From: Thozetella sp. PMI_491
Lineage: Eukaryota; Ascomycota; Sordariomycetes; Chaetosphaeriales; Chaetosphaeriaceae
DNA length: 64,000 nucleotides
NCBI GenBank assembly: GCA_021432635.1
Contig: MU270023.1
Span: forward strand, 372,001-436,000
Direction of reading: 5' to 3'
Shown here piece by piece: positions 22,356-35,555 of the stretch. The notes beneath the pieces are model-generated. The model was given only the letters and a program-made list of their open reading frames with translations. It ran no database searches and was not told where the DNA came from. A program made the translations under genes and the position numbers. How positions within the stretch are numbered: position 1 is the first letter of the stretch; each line of letters begins with the position of its first letter.

Positions 22356-24188
22356 ATGGACACCAAGCACGATATCGTCGGTCAGTCCTCTGCCCCCTTG
22401 CCGATGCCCGCCGCCACCCGCGAGCATGTTGTCCTACAGGGTCACTGACGAGGAGCAGCAGAGCAAAATGAGAAGGAGGTGGGCGCCCAGCATTCGCACT
22501 CGAGCTCAGACCTCGGCGAGCTGGAATGGTCCAAGGAGGAGGAGGATATGATTCGCCACAAGATCGATTGGCACACGGTGCCACTTGTCACCGTCCTATA
22601 CATGTTGACGGTATGTGCTCCGTTGCGTCCCTCCCTGCTGCTCGTCCTTTGTTTACTTTGCTCCTGCACTACCCACTCGGCGGCCCACGACTAACACGAC
22701 CTCCATGTAGTTCCTCGACCGCATTAATATTGGAAATGCCCGAATCCAGGGTCTGGCTGCGGAGCTGGATATGGCCACGGGCGTCCGGTTCAACTGGGCG
22801 CTGTCCATCTTTTACATCATCTACTTGCTCGTCGAGGTGCCGAGCAACATCCTCCTCAAGCGCATCGGCGGCCGCTTCTACCTTCCGCTCCTGGTCTGCA
22901 TGTTCGGCATCGTCTCCATCGGCACCGCATTCGTCAAGTCGTTTGAGGGCATCATGACGGCGCGCGCCTTCCTGGGCGTGTTCGAGGGCGGCGCCATGCC
23001 CGGCATGGCCTTCTTCCTCAGCTGCTTCTACAAGCGCCAGGAGCTGCTCTTCCGTGTTGGTATCTACGTGTCTGCCGCCTCCATCGCCGGCGCCTTCGGC
23101 GGCCTGCTCGCCGCCGGTCTGTCGCAGATCCCGCCCTGGGGGGCCGAGGGCGCTCAGCTTCACACCTGGCGCAACATCTTCTTCTTCGAGGGTCTCATCA
23201 CGGTCCTCGTCGGCCTGATAGCCCCCATCTGGATGCCCACGTCGCCCGCGACCGCGTGGTTCCTCAATGACCGCGAGCGCCGCATTGCCACCGAGCGCCT
23301 CGCGCGCGAGCACAAGGGCGATGCCGAGGAGCAGGTGACATGGAAGCACGTCAAGGACGCCGTTTTCTGCATCCACAACTACACGTGCGCGCTGGGGTTC
23401 TTCCTCATCAACATCACCGTGCAGGGCCTGTCCATCTTCTTGCCCACCATCCTGAGCGATCTCAAATGGACCAGCTCTAGCACCATCACCCAGCTGTACA
23501 CGGTGCCGCCCTACGTGTGCGCTTGCCTGGTGGCCGTCGCCATCGCCTATATCAGCGACAAGACCAAGCGCCGCGGCATCTACCTCTCGGCGTTCTCGTG
23601 CATTGCCGTCGTGGGCTTCGCCCTCCTGCGCTGGGCTGTGGAACCTAGGATCCGCTACATGGCCGTCTTCTTCGTTGCCATCGGCGCCTTCCCCGGTGGC
23701 CCAGGTTTCCTGAGCTGGGGCATGAACAGTAAGCAAGCCCCCCAGTCCGACAGCTAGCTCCTTTCCCTTTTTGAAGGCTTGCAGGTGCTAACCTTGGCCG
23801 AATAGACTCTGCGGGTCCCGCCGTGCGGGCCGTGACGAGCGCCTACATTGTCACGCTCGGCACCATTGGCGGAATCGTCGCAACGTGCGTATCCCGTCCC
23901 TGGGCTAAAACCCCTCTCCCCCTCCCTACTCCCTCTCTGCCTGGTCGCTAACACGTACACAGCTGGACGTACACCGCGGCCGATTCGCCCCGTTACCCTA
24001 CCGGCCACTCGATTAACCTGGGCGCCAACCTTGCTGTCGTCTTCCTCGCCCTCTTCGGCATCCTTTACTGCACGCGCGAGAACAAGTTGCGGGCCGCGGG
24101 AAAGCGAGACCACCGCCTGGAGGGCCTGACGCCGGAGGAGCAGGTGGACCTTGGGTCCAGGCACCCGAACTTCCGCTACATTCCGTGA
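22356..24188 (+). CDS. MFS transporter, anion:cation symporter (Dal5/Tna1-like) family
   Basis: Twelve-helix plasma-membrane permease of the fungal anion:cation symporter branch, whose members import organic anions such as allantoate, nicotinate, pantothenate or biotin precursors. Five exons join in phase: 22356-22380, 22459-22610, 22711-23728, 23806-23884 and 23963-24188, giving 499 residues. Diagnostic features are the cytosolic start with the R-x-K-I-D-W-H box, F-L-D-R-I-N-I-G-N-A-R in helix 1-2, E-V-P-S-N near helix 2 and the G-G-x-x-P-G-M segment in helix 4. The C-terminus ends H-P-N-F-R-Y, typical for the branch. Substrate unknown. The long upstream intergenic space suggests regulated expression but no operator is identifiable. 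Confidence 0.9.
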
Positions 24189-25197
24189 GGTACCAGCTGG
24201 GATTGGTGCGCGGGGCAGCGGAAGCTAATATACAAAAATGCTGATTTTAATATTTTGTTTCACCCCAAACCGGACCCTTCTCCTCATCTGCGTGCATTGG
24301 CTCCCTAGCTATCAGGGGCGGTGAGACTCATTGGCTCATTTCGACGTCCCTTGTCGGACACTTCGTTGTCGTAACTCTCAGCTGCCGCGTCTTGTGCGGA
24401 GTAGCCTTTTTAAGGGGGCCCAATTGCGACCTTGCAGGTGCACGTTGGCGTTATTCCGGCCTGCGCATTGGAGCAAACGGTCGGCAAGACCTTTGCTTCT
24501 GGACCTCGGTGGCTGCTGTGCTGTCGGGAAGCTGTTCCTAGTACGGCAGCGGACGGCCGTGTTGCGCTAGGACAAGTACAAAAACTCGTGTGTGGTCTTC
24601 TCGAGCTTCAATTGTTAGGTGAGGCTGGACAAGCGTGTAGGAAGTTTAGCTATAGCCCTCTAGACTGTACCTTGACTGCGCCCCGTCTAGACTTAGTCTA
24701 GCCGGCGTACTTCGTACTACGCAAGCACTGTATCTTACTGCTTTAGACGGGAGGTGTCGTCTATGTCAATCAGAATTTGAGGATTTGGGGTCGAGTTTCG
24801 CGGCCCGTCACACACACGGCTCTCTCTTTTCTGGCTGAGACACTCTCTTGATGGCGTCCTCTCGGCGGCCACTCCGACCTATCAGCCGGGGCACCCGAAT
24901 CAATGAATCAATAACGCACCAGCGTGGCTTGCGTGGGTACGGAATCAGAGCTGATATAAATTACCCCAGCGCCACAACTCGGCCAATGCGCTGCCGTAAT
25001 GCGACCTCGGCGATAGCGGCCGGCCAATGGCATGGCGACCTCTGCTAAGCCCAACGCCCTCTACCCCACTTGAGGGTCCAAGTCTTGGCATCAAGTGAGG
25101 CTGCCTCCTTTGCAGGTCTCACCTCCTGATCCCCAACTTAATGCTCCTTCCTCAGCCCTCCTGGAAAGCATCACAGGAAGATGTCTCTCCAGAAATC
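24189..25197. other. Intergenic, possible element remains
   Basis: Contains a 15-base palindrome (24687-24701, CTAGAC/GTCTAG arms) in a stretch rich in CTAG and GTAC motifs, and an 89-codon frame with no recognised similarity. Nothing can be assigned. The 3' part is the promoter of the channel gene. Confidence 0.4.
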
Positions 25198-28100
25198 ATG
25201 ACGCTCGAAACGGGCCCTCCGGGCCTGCAGTTTCTGGCGCGCGACCTGCTGGTACGTTAACTCCTCGTCGCTCTCGTGGCCCGATTGCCCGCGGTCTGCG
25301 GTCGCCAATTGATTGATTGGCGATGGGGCAGCGGGGCTAGGTCTCGATTGCCTCATCCTCTCTCCCCCTGACCCCCAACCCCAACCCAGGCCGCCGATCA
25401 GCGAAGCCCCCGATTTTGTCGCTAACCTTCGCAGAGCGATCCCAACGACCCCCGAGTGGGCTCCGGGCGTGACAATTCCTCGGGCGGCACCCTCAGCCAT
25501 GCCACGCAGTCGGGAAGCGACTCCGCGTCGGCCAACGCCTTGGGCATCACACTTGCCCCCATCTTGATCTATTCGGCCATCTGCCTCGCCATCTTCATTG
25601 CGTTTCGGAGCAGGAACCCCAGAGTCTATGCGCCAAAGACTCTGTCGAACGTCCGGCTTCCTGCGTAAGACCCCATTCATCCAACCCACGTCGAGATATT
25701 CTCTGCTAATGTAGAGCGGCATGTGGCTAGTGAGGCAAGCCCGACTCTTCCATCCGGGCTGTTCAACTGGATCAAAGCTTTCTACCGAATCCCTGATGAC
25801 GAGGTCCTAAGGACCACTTCCCTTGATGGCTTCTTCTTCCTACGGTACATCAAGCTCCTCGCCACCATCTCAGCTGCGGGCTGTATCTGCACCTGGCCGA
25901 TCCTCTTGCCCATTCACGGCACGGGGACCGCCGGTCTCTCCCAGCTCGACATTCTCACTATCGGGAATGTCAAGGACCCTAGGGTCTTCATGGCGCATGT
26001 TGTCGTAGCATACATCTTCTTTGGTGAGTTTGACCGGTTCAGTCGCTGCTATTCTTGGTCTGACACGCGCCAGGCTTTGTCCTGTTCACGATCTGCCGCG
26101 AGTGCATCTATTGGATCAATCTACGACAGGCCTATCTGCTATCCGCGCCGCATTCGCAACGCCTGTCGTCGAGGACTGTTCTCTTTACCTGCGTCCCGCG
26201 GCCGCTCTTGCGCCAATCCAAGATACGGAAGCTGTTCGGTCCCTCCGTCAAGACCGTCTGGATCCCGACAGACACGAACGATTTGCGCAGGCTAGTCGAG
26301 GAGAGGGAGCAGACATCGCTCAGGCTCGAAAAAGCAGAGATTGCCTTGATCAAGTTGGCCAATGCCGCTCGGAACAAGGCCATCAGCAAGCATATGAACG
26401 CGCTCCGCTCGCCCCGCGACGCGCCATCTCTCCTCTCGGCGCGCCGATGGACGGGCGAAACTGGAGCCAGCGGAGAGAGCCGGTCCGTATGGGACGGAAA
26501 GGAAGAGGACGTGAACACCAAGACCGTGCGAGGGTCCATGTCTGCACCGACCTCTCCCGTAGAGCTGCAGCACCGACACGCCACTGAGGAGCAGGACCCG
26601 GACCTGTATGAACATCCTTATGGGCTCGACCCCTCCCTGCCCGATGTCAGGGGCTCTGTGGCTGCGCAGTGGATTCCTGTCGAGTCGCGCCCGACTCATC
26701 GACCCATCGCCAACTATGGACGCCAGGTGGATACGATTCGGTGGACCAGGCTGAGGATCAAGGCGCTCAGCGTACAGATCGCAAAGCTCCGCCGCCAACA
26801 CCGTCGTGGCGACGGGACGCCCCTGAACTCGGTCTTCGTTGAGTTCGACACTCTTGCGAATGCCCAGACAGCGTACCAGGTCCTGGCCCACCACCTCCCG
26901 CTCCACATGGCGCCACGTTTTATCGGCGTGAAACCTGACGATGTGATTTGGTCTTCCTTGAGGATTAAGTGGTGGGAGCGCATTATGCGGCGATTGCTAA
27001 TGATGGGTGCCATCACAGCCGCTATCATCTTCTGGTCTATCCCCTCGGCTATCGTTGGAGCTATATCAAACATTGGGTTTCTGGCCGAGAACGTGAAGTT
27101 TCTGTCTTGGGTTAACGATCTTCCTGCTGCGGTCAAGGGCGTGCTGCAGGGCCTCCTGCCCGCCTTGGCGTTGTCGGCTCTGATGGCCGCAGTTCCCTAC
27201 ATGCTACGAGGTACGTCTTCGCGTCTACTGGGGCGAGCTAGCACCTTTTTAGAGACCGGTGCGCCTCTGACATCTCTCTTTAGCGTGTGCTCGGGTTGCT
27301 GGATCTCCCACCAAGACGCAGGTCGAGCTATTCACTCAGGAGGCCTACTTCGTCTTCCAAGTGGTCCAGGTCTTCCTAATCACTACACTGACCTCGGCTG
27401 CATCGGCGGCCTTCTCTAAAATCCTCGAAGACCCCTGGTCGGCCAAGGACTTGCTGTCGGAGAACCTGCCGAAGGCTTCCAACTTTTATCTCTCGTACAT
27501 CTTGGTCCAGTGCCTCGGGCGCAGCGCCTGGAGCCTCGCGCACATTCCTGAGTTGGTTCGCCACCAACTGAACAAGAGGTCGCAGAATCCGAGGTTTCGA
27601 TTTGGGGCCTGGCACCGACTCAGGAGAGTACATTGGGGTGCACTATTCCCAGTATTCTCCAACATGGGCGTGATTGGTACGTCGTATCCCCTAGAACGAT
27701 GAAGCTCGGTGAGGCGTAACTAACAGAAAGCCCAGCCATGAGCTACGCCTGCATTGCTCCCCTTATCCTCATCTTCTCGGGTCTCGGCATGGGCTGCATT
27801 TACGTTGCATACCGATACAACCTTGTTTACTCCTACACACCAGAGCCTGACAGCGAAGGCTTGTTATACCCCAGAGCGCTGACACATCTTATTGTCGGCA
27901 TATACATGGCGCAAGTATGCCTCATCGGGCTCTTTGCCCTTCAGATATCCCTTCCCCTTCCCGCCCTCTTTTTGATGGTGGTGTTTCTTGTTTTCACCAT
28001 CATCGTTCACTTCTCTCTCAACGACGCCATCGGTCCTCTTCTCTACAATCTACCACGCACCCTGGCCCTCGGAGGGGTCCAGGACTTTGAGTATGACGAC

Positions 28101-28697
28101 CAGGACGATGCCCTGGATACCGGGGACGTTTTCTACGACACGGACATTGAGGACCCGGTTGGAGAGCCGGATCCGGCGGGCGAAATGAGCACATACGCGA
28201 CCAGAGGCATCGAAGGGGGCAGTACCTTGGTCGCCTCCCTCGGCCAGATGGCCAAATCGATATTTACTTCTCAGGTGGAGAAAGAGGCAGAGGCTTCCGG
28301 CCTGACACGAATGCTCGAGCGAGCGCGGCTATGGTTCGCGCCTGGCCCAGGCCAGCCCCCAAACTTTTTCACACGTTGGCTGCATCCACATGTGTTCGAG
28401 GATTTCCAGGCCATGCAAGTCAAGTTCGGCGCGGCGTGGATGGCGCCGCCACAAGAGGTCGAATACTACCAGAAATACGCACGCGACGCCTACTGGCCTC
28501 CCGAAATGTGGACGCCGCTGCCAAAGCTATGGATACCAAGAGACGAGGCCAGAGTCAGTAGGCAGGAGGTTTCACATACGCGCAAGACGATACCCATATA
28601 CGACGAGGGCGCTTGGTTGGATGAGACAGGCAGGGTACAAATGGATCTTGACAAGGCGCCGTTTGACTGGCCGCCGGTCCCGTACAGAGCTGCTTAA
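25198..28697 (+). CDS. CSC1/OSCA/TMEM63-family calcium-permeable channel (DUF221)
   Basis: Multi-pass membrane protein of the osmosensitive cation channel family (yeast Csc1/Rsn1/Phm7). Exons: 25198-25251, 25435 to about 25650-25664, about 25717-26023, 26074-27210, 27284-27676 and 27736-28697, giving about 1,020-1,026 residues. Domain order: late-exocytosis N-terminal helices (G-I-T-L-A-P-I-L-I-Y near 25546; L-F-N-W-I with P-D-D-E-V-L near 25760-25800), a cytosolic PHM7-type region with an RRM-like strand V-F-V-E-F-D near 26836, then the seven-helix RSN1_7TM pore region and an acidic linker, D-D-Q-D-D, near 28096. The second junction is unclear: GT donor GTCCGG at 25651 or GC donor GCGTAAG at 25663, both joining in phase to 25717. 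ATG 25198 is chosen because the nearby ATG at 25181 hits a stop after six codons. Confidence 0.88.
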
Positions 28698-29212
28698 TGG
28701 GCCTCACTGACGAGTATATAAGGCTAGCAGGATATTGGGTAGCAACAAATAGTACCGAATTTATCGTGACAATACCTTCTGGTGCTTCATCTGTGTTGGT
28801 AAACTTTCTGTAGCGCCTTCCTCTCAGGAGAGTGTTAACCAATACAGCGTCCGCCCTGCGCCGAGTCCCAATCCCTCCCCAGTCTGTCAGCCTTCAACAA
28901 CTCTGACTGTCTTTCCCCAGCCAATAATGCCTCTAGCGGTATTTTGCCCGTGGCGTCTCCATGACGAGGCTCGTCATTATGGGGAAGGAGACACCCACAC
29001 CTCTTGCCCCGCCACCACACCCGAGAACGGGCTATGGAAATGTGTCTCTGGTACCTTAGCTGCCTATAGTGCGATCCACTCGTCGTTCTGTCGCAGTTCT
29101 TTTTGTTGCCATCACTGCTTTGGCATCTCCAGCTCCCAGCAATGCAGGAGCCTCCGCTCGGACGAGAGACCTCGTGCTCCTCTCAACCCTAGCTATCTCC
29201 GCTTTCTTCATT
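28698..29212. other. Spacer and 5' region of MER3
   Basis: 515 bp with no separate gene. The MER3 first-exon frame is open upstream of the chosen start, so the true ATG could lie further 5' in this stretch (for example at 29069). Confidence 0.5.
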
Positions 29213-32200
29213 ATGGGCACAGAGCAGTTCCCTCAGGGCAATATGCGTCCGGGACGAGACGCGTCAGACGCTTCGCTGCCGTTTTCGCATCCAGCCCACC
29301 TCCAGCCATTGGGTTTGCGTAGCTACAGCCAGCGTCAAGAGCCAGCGTCTGACCGTTGCCAACCTCCGAGCTCGCCGGGCTTCTCACGGGCTCGTCAGAG
29401 TCCCCGTCCCTTATCCACTTCATGTTAGGCAAATGCCCTAAACAGGTCCCCGTCCGCTGTTTGTGCTAACTTCGTATAGATTCTGGGCATCTCGTGCTGC
29501 CAGGTCCTTCCAACCGACTTGGGCCGCGTCCTCCTTCCTCATTTCCGGCAGCCACATCTATCTCAGACCAATATCGAATCCCTTCAAGTTCTGCTACGAG
29601 GAACTTTGCAATTCCCGACTGGATACCTCGTGGCGGATTCCGCAGTTCCTCTCAACTGCCTCTAAATCAGCCCCTGTCCATCGCTCCGAGAGAGGGTGAG
29701 GCAGCCACAAGCCTGTGTCTCGCTGAGGAAATAACAACAGGTATGTGGCCGTCTCCTTATAATAAAAAGATTTTGGTTGCCGATCAAACGCCTGTGTTCG
29801 CTTTCTGTCGTGTTGGATTAGGCATCCCTTCTAATCCTGATATAAAGGACTAATTCAGGCCATCCAGGCGATACCGTCCTGAGCTCGCCGCTCGCGGGCA
29901 AGCAACGAGCCTTTAGTTCATCAGCGCCTATGCGACGTGCATCTACTCTCAAAGCGCCGCTACAGAAACCACAGGCAGACCACGATTCTTCGCCAAGTGA
30001 AGTCGACTCTCTTCCGTCGACGTCAAGAGGGCCGACATCGCAAGACCGACCTCCCGCTGAGCGCGTCTCTCATATTAGCCTCCCTCATGCACCTCCTATT
30101 GCACATGGCATACAACTTATTAGCCCGCGGACAGCACTTCCTGACCGATTTGGTGCTGTATTCCCATATCCACTGTTCAACGCGGTCCAGTCTAAGTGTT
30201 TCCACACCGCCTTCAAATCCAACGACAACTTGGTCGTATCCGCCCCAACAGGGAGTGGCAAGACAGTGGTACTGGAGCTTACAATTTGTAAGCTGATCGC
30301 CGACTCCCAAGACCAGAATTTCAAGGTGGTGTACCAGGCTCCGACAAAGGCACTTTGCGCTGAGAGGGCTCGGGACTGGACGAACAAGTTTCGACATATC
30401 AACCTCGAGTGTGCAGAGCTCACTGGAGATACCGCCCAGACCGAACTACGCCGAGTTGCACAAGCATCCATTATCGTCACTACCCCAGAGAAGTGGGACT
30501 CGGTGACCAGGAAGTGGCAAGATCATCGAAGACTGCTCGGCCTTGTCAAACTCTTCCTCATCGACGAGGTCCATATCCTCAAGGATGTGCGTGGTGCCAC
30601 TCTCGAAGCCGTGGTGTCTCGTATGAAGACGATGAACTCTGGTATCCGTTTTGTGGCTATGAGTGCGACCGTTCCAAATTCGGACGACATTTCCGAGTGG
30701 CTCGGACAGAGCGATGCTTCTCGCCACTTGCCTGCACGGCACGAGAAGTTCGGTGAGGATCTACGCCCCGTGAAGTTGCAGAAACACGTATACGGTTACG
30801 AATGCGGTGGAAATGATTTTGTCTTTGACAAATTCTTGGACCAGAAACTCCCTATGCTCCTCCGCAAGCACGCTAAAGGGAAACCGACTATCATTTTCTG
30901 CTTCACGCGCAAGTCATGCGAGTCTACGGCAAAAATGCTGGCCCAGTGGTGGACATCGATGTCACCAGATGACAAACCCTGGAAATCTCCTTCATCCCGC
31001 ATTCCTGTTGCTAGTGGCGGCCTTGAAGAACTCGTCAAGTTTGGTGTCGCCTACCACCATGCCGGCCTGGACCCTTCAGATCGAAATGCTGTTGAGCAGA
31101 ACTTTTTGAAGGGCGAGCTGTCACTCATCTGCTGCACTTCGACTCTGGCTGTGGGTATCAACTTGCCTTGCAGCACCGTCGTGATCAAGGGTACCTTCGG
31201 GTTTTCGGAGAACCGGCTGCAGGAGCTTGCGGACCTGGAGGTCATGCAGATGCTGGGTCGCGCTGGGCGACCCCAATTCGACGACAGCGCAACTGGTATA
31301 ATCCTCACCCGCAACACCACTAAGGCTCGATACGAGAGGATGGTATCCGGCCAGGAAACTCTCGAGAGCACGTTGCATATTAACCTCATCGAGCATCTGA
31401 ACGCCGAAATATGTCTTGGCACCATCACTAACCAAGTGTCGGCAGAAACTTGGCTAAAAGGCTCGTTCTTAAATGTCCGTTTACGAAAGAACCCTTCCCA
31501 TTATCGACTGGCAGGGGAGCTTGACGACAACCAAGATAATAATTCCCGCAATTTGCTGAAGAGCATATGCGAAAGGGACATCGCTTTGTTGCAGGCCGCC
31601 GAGATTGTTGCTGATGACGAGAAGTTCACCGCCACCATCTATGGGCGGGCGATGTCCAAGTACTTGATCAAATTTGAAACCATGGAACTCCTCATGAGCA
31701 TCCCGAGGGCAAGCTCTCTAGAGACATTGGTATGTAGCGGTATAATCGAGGTCTTCTTGCACTACTAACACTCTTCTCTAGTTTATAACTGTTTGCCATG
31801 CCGCCGAGTTCTCAGAGATTCGGATGAAGTCTGCAGAGCGCCCGCTTTTTCGGCAACTCAACAGTGACCCATCCATCCGATTTCCCATCAAGGAGATCCC
31901 TATTCTAGGATGGCACAAGGTATCTTTGCTGCTGCAGGCCACTCTTGGTATTGTGCAGTACCAAGACACGAAAGAGGCTAGCAAACTCAAGTGGCAGCTC
32001 CTGGCCGAGACGAAGGTAGTCTTTGAACTGGCTCAGCGGATAGCAAGGTGTGTCATCGAGTGCAAGGAATTCGAATCTGACAGCATCAGCATGAAAGCCG
32101 CCCTCGAACTCGCTAGATCGGCAGCTGCTGAGGCTTGGGAAGGCCGTTCCTCGCAGCTTACCCAAATTCCAGGGTTTGGGCCGGCATCGGTAAAGAGACT

Positions 32201-33836
32201 TGCCGGCCGGGGGGTACATACAATCCGCCAGCTATGGGAACGTGACTATACAGGCATCGAAAATCTCATGGGCCGCAACCCGCCTTTCGGAAAATCGACA
32301 ATGGTGGCTTTAGAAAGGTTCCCGAGATTCCAGCTGGAGGCGGAGATCGCCTATCCGAAAGATGTGAAATCTAGAGGAGTCGACGGCAAGACCGCAGCAA
32401 CAGTCTCAGTCATGCTTCGATACGAAAACACCCAGTATCATACAAGTTGGCAAAGATCACCTCCCAAGATCACACTCTTGGCTGAGACCAATAACGGAAG
32501 CTTGCTCTATTTTTGGAGAGGCGACATCAAAGCCATCAACCCAGACCATGGACGTGTACAGAAGTTCGAAGCTCTCCTGGCACTTGAGGACCGGGAGGTT
32601 ATCTGCTATCTAAGCTGCGAGGAAATTGTAGGCACAGCTGTTTCGTGTGCTCTCCAGCTTCCAGTTTCCGATTCGACGGCTGAAGTCCCACCGTCTACAG
32701 CTATACGCACTAATATCCCGGTAATCAACAGTATGGCATCTGGCCATACTATGGACGACTCGGACTCCTTGGACTTGGAGGATGAAGTTGGTGACCAAGA
32801 TCTCCTCGATGCCGCGGAGGCTTTTCAGGCCCCCCTCTTTACGGCTCTCAACCGACCAGGGCGAGATAGGGCAGTGCGCCATCTTAACAACGCGAGGCAG
32901 GCAACCTCCACAGGACACGGACACTGTGACCTCCCAGCCTCCCAATCCAAGAGCCGAGGGATTCAAGCAATTCAAGAGCTGACCCGAAGGCATCAGCCAG
33001 CCACAATGGCCAATGGGAAGTGGCTTTGCAGTCATCCATGCGCTGGGGCGTCGCTGACCAGAGCAGGCAAGCCATGCACGCATCGATGCTGCCGGGAGGG
33101 CTTGGACAAGCCGCCAAAGTCCGATGCGAACAAGAGACCTCGCGGGGGTCCAGACAATGAAGCCTCAAGATCTGATTCCAAACGACAGAAGACTCTTTAT
33201 GATTTGCCTTCTAGCATCCCAAAGAAGGCATCACCTAACCAGACGTCTGGGCCCCCCGTGCGGAACAATAACCACAGACCAAGCTACATAAGCCCCCACG
33301 TGGATTACATTGATCTTAGCGATGATACGCCGGTGCTCTTGACCTCAGAAGCTTGGTCATCTAGTCGGGAGCAGCAACTCGATTTCAGCGAAGCGAGTGT
33401 TGCTTCCAGTTTTCCTTCGGAACCGGCCGACGAGAGTGACGGTTCTTTGATACAGCTATCATCGCCGGGGTTCTCTTCTCTCCCGCCGCCACACCCACAG
33501 CGCAAAGCCCCTGATGTCGACTTGAGACGCGACAGCTCCCCTTCGGTTGAAGATATCCCAGGTGTAGTGCCGCGGAAATCGCCAAATAACACGTACTGCA
33601 TGGAGACAGTGGGTTACTCCAATAGCGGTACAGGTTCCCAAGCTGAAGTTCGCCTCTCCAAGGAGAGGCTACCATTGATCCACAACAAAACAGAGCATGA
33701 TGTTGAGATTGGCACGGGCGACGAAGGGCGCCCAATCTCAGCGAACCAAGGCCAAGAGCCACAGGAGCCAAACTGGGTATCTGAGTTTGATCCAGAGATT
33801 GTTGACATCTTTCGCGGAATTGTTAGTTTTATTTGA
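29213..33836 (+). CDS. MER3: MER3/HFM1 meiotic ATP-dependent DNA helicase
   Basis: Superfamily 2 Ski2-like 3'-5' DNA helicase that stabilises joint molecules and promotes interfering crossovers (ZMM pathway) in meiotic nuclei. Exons 29213-29423, 29480-29740, 29859-31729 and 31782-33836 join in phase to about 1,465 residues. The disordered, Pro/Ser-rich N-terminal 200 residues are followed by F-N-A-V-Q-S-K-C (Q-motif), P-loop A-P-T-G-S-G-K-T (about 286-293), DEVH box (about 393-396), S-A-T motif, motif V-VI (A-V-G-I-N-L-P; Q-M-L-G-R-A-G-R-P-Q), winged helix, Sec63-type domain with the I-P-G-F-G-P helix-hairpin motif, and a C-terminal C-S-H-P-C..C-T-H-R-C-C cysteine cluster. The last residues (F-D-P-E-I-V-D-I-F) match other fungal MER3 ends. 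Start codon is uncertain between several in-frame ATGs. Confidence 0.93.
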
Positions 33837-34211
33837 GCAAAGCCACTGTCGTCGCTGCGCGGATGAGCTGATGGGTAACTTTCGGGATTGGTGTTGATTC
33901 GGTATAGGCTCTTCGCACGCGTATGTAGTCTGTGCTAGTCTATCTTCTCATGTTGCTTTCATGATGTTTACCCATGTAAAGATATTCGTTCAAGGAAACG
34001 GTAGCTATCATGCATGCAGCATCGAAAATAATACGGAGCTGATAATCTGGGACTGAAGGCCTTAGGACAAGAATAAGACAGATGCGCATTATTTGGGAAT
34101 ATTGGGCTAACGTGCTAAAAAGTAAATTTGAAAAGCTGTTGCTAATACTACTCACGATCCTGACCGGCTTCCTGTTTCATACAGCCGGTCGGCGCACATG
34201 GGTCCATAGTC
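33837..34211. other. Convergent 3' spacer
   Basis: 375 bp between the MER3 stop and the metallopeptidase stop. No gene is seen. Confidence 0.6.
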
Positions 34212-35555
34212 CTAGTGGCCCTTGCGCACTACGCCCACCTGGTTCCAGGCGTCACGCACAGTCTTGGCCGCGTCATCTCCGAATAGCTCCTCGGCCGTCT
34301 CTACGGTCACGTCGGCAAACTGAAGGAAGGTGCATCGGGGTGGAACGCGGCCGCTGTTCATAGTCTTCCACCAGATCTGGCCGGCCTTCTCCCACGAGTA
34401 GCCGCCAAAGGCCACCGACGCGAGGTAGAATGCTCGGTTCGGAATCCCGCTGTATAGGTGGACGCCCCCATTGTCCTCAGTGATGACTTTGTAACCGGAC
34501 ATATCGGCCGGCTGCGGGTCCTTGCCAAAACGGGGGTCGTCGTAGGCAGTGCCGGGGTCCTTCATGCTGCGCAGGGCCACGCCCTTGACGTCGGGCAGCA
34601 AGCAGCCTTCGCCGATCAGCCAGTCGGAGGCCGCGGCCGTCTCATTCTCAACCTTCTGCTTCACCATGATGCCGAAGACATCCGAGATGTGCTCGTTGAG
34701 TGCACCCGGCTGACCCTGGTAGTCGAGGGGGCTCGTGTGCTCCGTGACGGCATGCTACAGTGGCCATATCAGCAATGGGGGTTTCTTTTTATGCCGAGGA
34801 AGAGCGCTACGTACCGTAAGCTCGTGCCCGATGACATCGAGGCACTTGGTGAAGTGATACAGGAAGTCATGGCCGTCGCCATACACCATCTGCATCTTCT
34901 CCGGGTCCCAGAAGGCGTTCTCGTAGTCGGTGCCAAAGTGAACGGAGCTGAGGACATGCATGTTCTTGTTGTCGATGCTCTTCCAGTTGAAGACGGACTG
35001 GTAAAAGTCCAGCACGTGGCCAGCGTTATCGAAGGCCTCGTTGGCCGGGCCGTCCGTCGCGGGCTTCTGACCCTCGGTGCGCAGAATCTGCCCGGGGAGG
35101 TTGTCCTCATTATCGTCATTTTTTGCATCGTACACGGCGCGGTAGAAGCCCTGGCTAGGCTTCGAAGGCTTCGGCGCTGCCAGACTAGCTAGCGTGTGCT
35201 GCTCAGCTGCGCTCGTAGAGGACCCAACCTGCTGAGCCTGATAGGAGGCGTGGACCCCCTCCAGGTGCTCGAGATCCCGCTTAGCCCGGGCCCTGACATC
35301 CTCGTCGGCGCTCTCATCCTCAGAGATGTGCTTAAGCAGAAAGTCAGGGACAATGGAGCGGTGGATCGGCTGGCGCTGGCCCCGCGGCTGGATCAGAGCG
35401 TTGAAGCGCTCGGTGCGTTTGGCGATGTAAGTCTTATGCTGGGCGAGGGAACGCTCAGCAACCTTCTTCCGGGCCTCGGTGACATCGTCGCTCGCGCTGG
35501 AGACGATACCCTGGAGAAGGTACGGCGGCACGATTTGGCAGATATGGGGCTCCAT
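34212..35555 (-). CDS. M4 (protealysin/thermolysin-type) zinc metallopeptidase
   Basis: Neutral metallopeptidase of family M4, a mainly bacterial family that is patchily present in ascomycetes. Exons 35555-34815 and 34754-34212 give 427 residues. The N-terminal C-x-I-V-P-P-Y-L-L motif (residues 6-14) is the protealysin-type short propeptide. Zinc site H244-E-L-T-H248 is split by the intron exactly between T247 and H248. The third ligand lies in N-E-H-I-S-D (Glu268), and the active-site His is in G-G-V-H-L-Y-S-G-I-P-N. All catalytic residues are intact. There is no signal peptide, as in protealysins, so it is cytosolic or leaves the cell by an unconventional route. It is convergent with MER3, with no functional link. 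Probably an old bacterial acquisition that has gained an intron. Confidence 0.92.

Noticed and set aside
22669-23736. 355-codon minus-strand open frame
   Set aside because: Antisense shadow of the well-supported MFS exon 22711-23728; composition is His/Glu/Arg-rich as expected from reverse reading of GC-rich codons.
24687-24701. 15-base palindrome
   Set aside because: Kept only as a note; a single short palindrome in a CTAG-rich stretch is not enough to call an operator or terminal repeat.
34458-35192. 244-codon plus-strand open frame
   Set aside because: Opposite strand of the M4 metallopeptidase, whose catalytic motifs are intact; no family recognised in the shadow.
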